Source: Ypsolopha sequella (lineage: Eukaryota; Arthropoda; Insecta; Lepidoptera; Ypsolophidae). From it: a stretch of 64,000 nucleotides of DNA. Of the stretch, positions 60,203 to 64,000 are shown piece after piece. The stretch lies in the NCBI GenBank assembly GCA_934047225.1, contig OW203985.1, forward strand, positions 9,627,501-9,691,500, written 5' to 3'. Numbering within the stretch: position 1 is the first letter of the stretch; every line of letters starts with the position of its first letter. The translations under genes and the position numbers were made by a program. A model generated the notes under the pieces. The model was not told the origin of the DNA and did not search any database. It saw only the letters and a list, made by a program, of their open reading frames with translations.

Positions 60203-61092
60203 TTACGCGACTATAATGTCAATTAGGCTTTTCTAGCAAAGTTTTGTTATTTAATGCATTACTTTGTAAATGATCCTGCACAACAATTTTAAAGCGTGTT
60301 TATAGTTGTTGTACAGAATCATATACAAATAGGGTTGCCAACTCTCGGAGGAACCAACCCGGGAGATTTGAACTAATCGGTGGACAATTGAATGAAAGTC
60401 GGTAATATTTGAAGGGTACACGATAAAAAGGGGCTCATCGACATATTTGTCCAAATCAAACCAACAATGGCAGTTGATAGATTTTGAACGGGCCTTTAGT
60501 ATGCCGTGTTCAAAACAAACTAAAAGGGGCTGGTTTCCTGTTATATGGGCATAACAAAAAAAACAAAAAAGACTAAAAGGAGCATATTGCGACGTAAACC
60601 GGGGCAAAAGGAGCGCATTTTATTTGATACTGGCTAAGAAGGGGTACATTGACAACTTACAATCTTAGAACGCGCCCATTCCACCGCCATTTTAGATTTT
60701 CTGTCATACTTATAATATAGTTTGAAACCTTTAAATACGAGTAGCTTTTACTTGAAATAACATAAATGTCAATTAGCCCTTTCTTTTCCTGTACCCTTCA
60801 TTTGTTATTTTTAATTTGCTTTGTTTTGTAAAAGCATCAGTCATATTTGATATGAAAAAATCAAAATTTATTTCGTCATTAAATTATTTATTTCGCGTGA
60901 TTTATGATAATTATTTTATTTGAGAAAATCTTGAGAATTTATTGCATCCCGGGAGCTCGGGAGGTTGAACAATATTCCCGGAGTTTCCCGGGCATTCCGG
61001 GAGGGTTGGGAACCCTATTTACAAATGACTCTATAAAATAACACCACCAGGCTAGAAAAGCTTAATAGACATTAAACTATTGTCGCGTAATG
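60203..61092. mobile_element. MITE (CATTACGCGAC ends) split by a hAT-type element
   Basis: CATTACGCGACTATAATGTC at the left; the inverse, with GCTAGAAAAGC and GTCGCGTAATG, at the right. The element at 60330-61017 lies inside it. Confidence 0.6.
60330..61017. mobile_element. 688-bp hAT-type non-autonomous element
   Basis: Ends TAGGGTTGCCAAC and TAGGGTTCCCAAC (inverse) with 8-bp flanks TATACAAA and TTTACAAA (one mismatch). The 118-codon minus-strand frame at 60251-60607 crosses the border and is not a gene. Confidence 0.75.
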
Positions 61093-61099
61093 CAATATT

Positions 61100-61711
61100 A
61101 TTACCAGTAATTTATGTGATAATGATGATATAGAAAGGGAAAGAAGGTCTCTAGCAATTAAAAGTAATATGATCATTCGTAGATTTGCTAAATGTAGTAC
61201 AGATGTGAAAAAAATACTTTTTCGGTCATATTGTCAGTCGTTCTACACCTGTGCTCTGTGGGTAAACTACACAAACAGTGCTTTTAACACTATAAGAGTA
61301 CAGTACAATAACGCTTTTAGAATGTTGATGAGACTTCCTCGATTCTGTAGTGCAAAAGAAATGTTTGCCGAGGCAAGTATAGACGATTTTTATGGTATCA
61401 TCAGAATGAGAATCTGCTCCATCAGAGCCCGACTGGAGAAAAGTAATAATAAAATTATGAATGTTTTATATAATAATGTATTGAATGTAATAGATCGACA
61501 TTGGACTGAAATATTAATGTGTGAAAATTGTAAAATGAAATCAATCAAAGTTAAATGAAATTATTATTGCTGTAAAATTGATGACTTACTAACAATTACT
61601 AACCATATTTTAATTTTAATATTTATTATAACTAGTTCATAATTTGTAATTTGTTAATATTATATTGGCCTAGAGCCTGACATAAATAAATGAATTGAAT
61701 TGAATTGAATA
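61100..61711 (+). pseudogene. 5'-truncated CR1/L2-type LINE end with (TTGAA)n tail
   Basis: Open from about 61107 (DDIERERRSLAIKSNMIIRR), then FAKCSTDVKKILFRSYCQSF, YNNAFRMLMRLPRF, and a stop at 61556. The tail GCCTAGAGCCTGACATAAAT plus TTGAA repeats marks the 3' end. Confidence 0.75.
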
Positions 61712-61740
61712 AGTTTTGGGAACGAGATCTGTCACATACA

Positions 61741-62165
61741 AGGCTATGCGAATTTTATTTTTGTCACTGTCACTCCAAGCGAAAAATCGCGCAGTGCGAG
61801 AGGGGCGGATTCAGGGCAAAAGGGAAAAAAGTTGGTTTTATATTTTTATTAAAAAAACTAAAATAGCTAGCAAAATTTCAAATATCAAATCTCTAGATAT
61901 TGTTTAAACACACCTAATAAAATATGTTTGAGTTCTGTATATGGTTCCTATTCGTCAAACGAGGAGAAAAAGTGTGTTTGAAGACCTCATTTCAACAATT
62001 ATTTCTATCGAGGAAAATTTATCCAAACATGTTTTCCAATTTCAAAACCCTAGAATATATAGTCAAAATGCATATACCAGAAATTTATTAAAATTTTCCT
62101 TGTATTTCATGAAATACACAGAAAAGAAACACCCGTATTTTTTTCGCTGTTCGGCTTCTAGAAAA
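61741..62165 (+). repeat. single arm of the 57352 foldback family
   Basis: Starts AGGCTATGCGAATTTTATTT and matches the reversed right arm (58379-57990) well. Confidence 0.7.
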
Positions 62166-62775
62166 GAAAACTGAAACAGTCACGACAATTTTCCAATGAC
62201 CCGAGGTCCGTGAATATTGCCATCGGCCACGGCCGCGGGAATTACTGAACAATAGGCCATTATTATCGTGATAGTAGCCATACATATTTTTAAAACATTT
62301 CTACTCTTTCATGGTAGGCTAGTACCGGTATTCCGTTATCACTGCTGTGGATTAGGAGGTATTCGACCGTGGGCGAATAAAATTTATCGCACACGATAAC
62401 ATTCATAACCACAATTTGAACCACTTTAGAGACCCTTATCGCAATGAGATAGGGTTGGCTATGCTTTGGCGAGATGGTCACCTTTCTTCGTGGTTACTGG
62501 TACTCAATACTTTTGTATTGGCCGTAGTAAGTTTGTACAGTATATTATGTAAGTGTTGTTTCGCCATACTCGGCTAGGCCGAGACTGAATCGATCGTTTC
62601 CGGTTGGAAATCTACACTAACTAGTTTTATTTATTGTTCCTGTGATAAGACGTAGGTATCAATGCAGGATATACAGTTTTGTACGATTGAGCTATTAACA
62701 ATAGCCGTATAAAAACCGTTTATGATAAGACCCAACTACTAGGTACTCGTAGGTTATTTGCAAGTGGTACTTAAT

Positions 62776-63536
62776 TTTGTCGATTCGGCGCGACACGACT
62801 TACAGTGCGCGCCAATCTTTTAGTCGCCTCTGAAGATAGCCACACGAGGCGACGCAATAGCCGTTTTACGGTGTCAGGGGGACGTTACAGGAGCGAGGGC
62901 GCGGAGCACACCCGCCTGCGTGCCGCACCACACCCTCCGCTCGCCATTTAGCAGGTGTCATGTCAACACTATGCGTTAGTGTTAGTGCTACGTCCGTACA
63001 CTACACATGCGCGCGTTCCATGAAAAGTACATTCGAGGAAAAAAATCCATGATTCGTTAAGTTTATCGTTGAATCTGTTTGTTATTATTTTTGTTGCCTT
63101 TATTTGTTGTTTTGTTGATTTAGTTTGTTAAAGTTTATAGTTGTTGTTATGCCTCGCGGACGTTATAGCGTTTTAAGGCGACAATGTAGGAAAATGGTGT
63201 TTATATTAATGCGTTTTATTAATATAATTAAGATCGCACTAAAATAATAAATAAATAATGAAATAGATAGGTACAACAAGTACACCTTCCCACTTATAAT
63301 AAACATTTAATAACCAACCGTTGATATTATTGTTTCCTTGACTGTACCTGCGCAAGCTTGCACTCGTAACTCAATCAGAGGCGACTAAAAGATTGGCGCG
63401 CACTATAACTTATTTGACAGGACTAAACTTAATATGAGCGTTCTGTCTTTTTCTTTCTGTATCGAAAAGACAAAGACAGAACGCTTAAAATAAGGTTAGT
63501 TCTGTCAAATAAGTTGTGTTGCGCCGAATCGACACA
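62776..63536. mobile_element. palindromic MITE (as 16061) carrying a nested TA MITE
   Basis: Both arms with TCGATTCGGCGC are present; the element 62803-63405 sits in the left arm. Confidence 0.8.
62803..63405. mobile_element. TA-flanked MITE, copy 2 (603 bp)
   Basis: The same ends as 7578-8396 (CAGTGCGCGCC / TAGTGCGCGCC), with the MPRGRYSVLRRQ opening at 63149. It lacks the acidic middle part of copy 1. Confidence 0.8.
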
Positions 63537-63584
63537 ATTGTCTTGAATCCTAACCGATACGTATCAGAAGTATTTATTATTAAG

Positions 63585-64000
63585 GTGATAGTGCAAAGGT
63601 CCCCGTTAGTCCAGGCGGAAAAACACGCAGTGCGAGAGAGACGGAATCGGGGAAAAATTAATACAAAATTAACTAAAATAGCTACGAAAATTATCATAAC
63701 CAGTAATTTAGGTATTGTTAAAATCCATCTAAATAAATATTTTTGAAGTCTGTATAGTATCCAATTTTGTCAGAATATCAAAAAAAGTGTAAATTTAGAC
63801 CTCATTTCAATAATTATTTCTATCGAGTGAAATTCCTCAAATTGTGTTTCTGATAGCCCAAAATCTAGAAAAAGGTACAAAAATTGACTAATTTATTTTA
63901 CTTGAAACTTTTTTAAAAGAGCAGATAAATAACTTCAAAAAGCGTCAATTTTCACGATATACCCCCTTAAACGAGCCCGTTGTAAATGAAGCAGTTTCTT
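63585..64000 (+). repeat. diverged arm of the 57352 foldback family
   Basis: ACACGCAGTGCGAGAGAGAC and GACCTCATTTCAATAATTAT with many substitutions; runs to the window end. Confidence 0.55.

Noticed and set aside
60251..60607. 118-codon minus-strand ORF
   Set aside because: It crosses the border between a nested hAT-type element and its host MITE, with no motif or homology seen.
57598..62174. Shared peptide FEDLISTIISIEENL in two ORFs as a possible conserved gene
   Set aside because: The similarity covers non-coding flanks equally and belongs to the arms of a foldback repeat.
1..64000. A new defence, biosynthetic or multi-gene system
   Set aside because: Only two recognisable host genes and one possible first exon are present; everything else supported is transposon-derived, with no gene cluster logic.

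Overview
The window looks like AT-rich insect nuclear DNA, most likely from a moth or butterfly. The evidence is split genes with short GT-AG exons and long introns, very dense small palindromic transposons, Jockey-, RTE- and CR1-like LINE pieces, and dispersed repeats of the kind common in Lepidoptera. There are no bacterial operons, no phage and no CRISPR array. Species and chromosome cannot be read from the sequence.

Layout. (1) 91-7040, minus strand: six exons of a ZFC3H1-like gene, a CCCH zinc-finger scaffold of nuclear RNA decay. They join into a 918-codon frame that stops six residues after the zinc finger. (2) 7344-12140: a nest of mobile DNA between the two divergent genes. It holds a 2.3 kb inverted duplication carrying two TA-flanked insertions, a broken Penelope-like element (reverse transcriptase plus GIY-YIG nuclease) and an RTE-type LINE tail. 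(3) 12369-45214, plus strand: a complete 13-exon TBCK gene (pseudokinase, Rab-GAP TBC and rhodanese-like domains; 802 residues) spread over 33 kb. Its introns hold LINEs, SINE-like pieces and more than twenty inverted-repeat elements. (4) 47034-47438: a CpG-rich patch that looks like a promoter, with a CRE and a possible first coding exon of an unidentified gene running rightward. (5) 47.5-64 kb: no other host exon recognised. The main features are a hAT transposon with an intact 665-residue transposase and a near-perfect 8-bp target duplication (52211-55039), hAT-type and TTAA-type MITEs, and a CR1-like LINE end.

The two host genes diverge from the 7.0-12.4 kb nest, so their upstream regions are separated only by transposons. 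TBCK probably works in endosomal Rab/FERRY and TOR biology, and ZFC3H1 in nuclear exosome targeting. Nothing indicates that they act together.

The most informative signals are nested insertions whose target sites can be checked against uninterrupted copies in the same window, a MITE end that reaches into the branch-point zone of a TBCK exon, an unlisted decayed reading frame inside a long-TIR element, a THAP exon inside another long-TIR element, and the early stop of the ZFC3H1-like frame. I found no convincing new multi-gene system. All homology calls come from motif recognition, without database searches.
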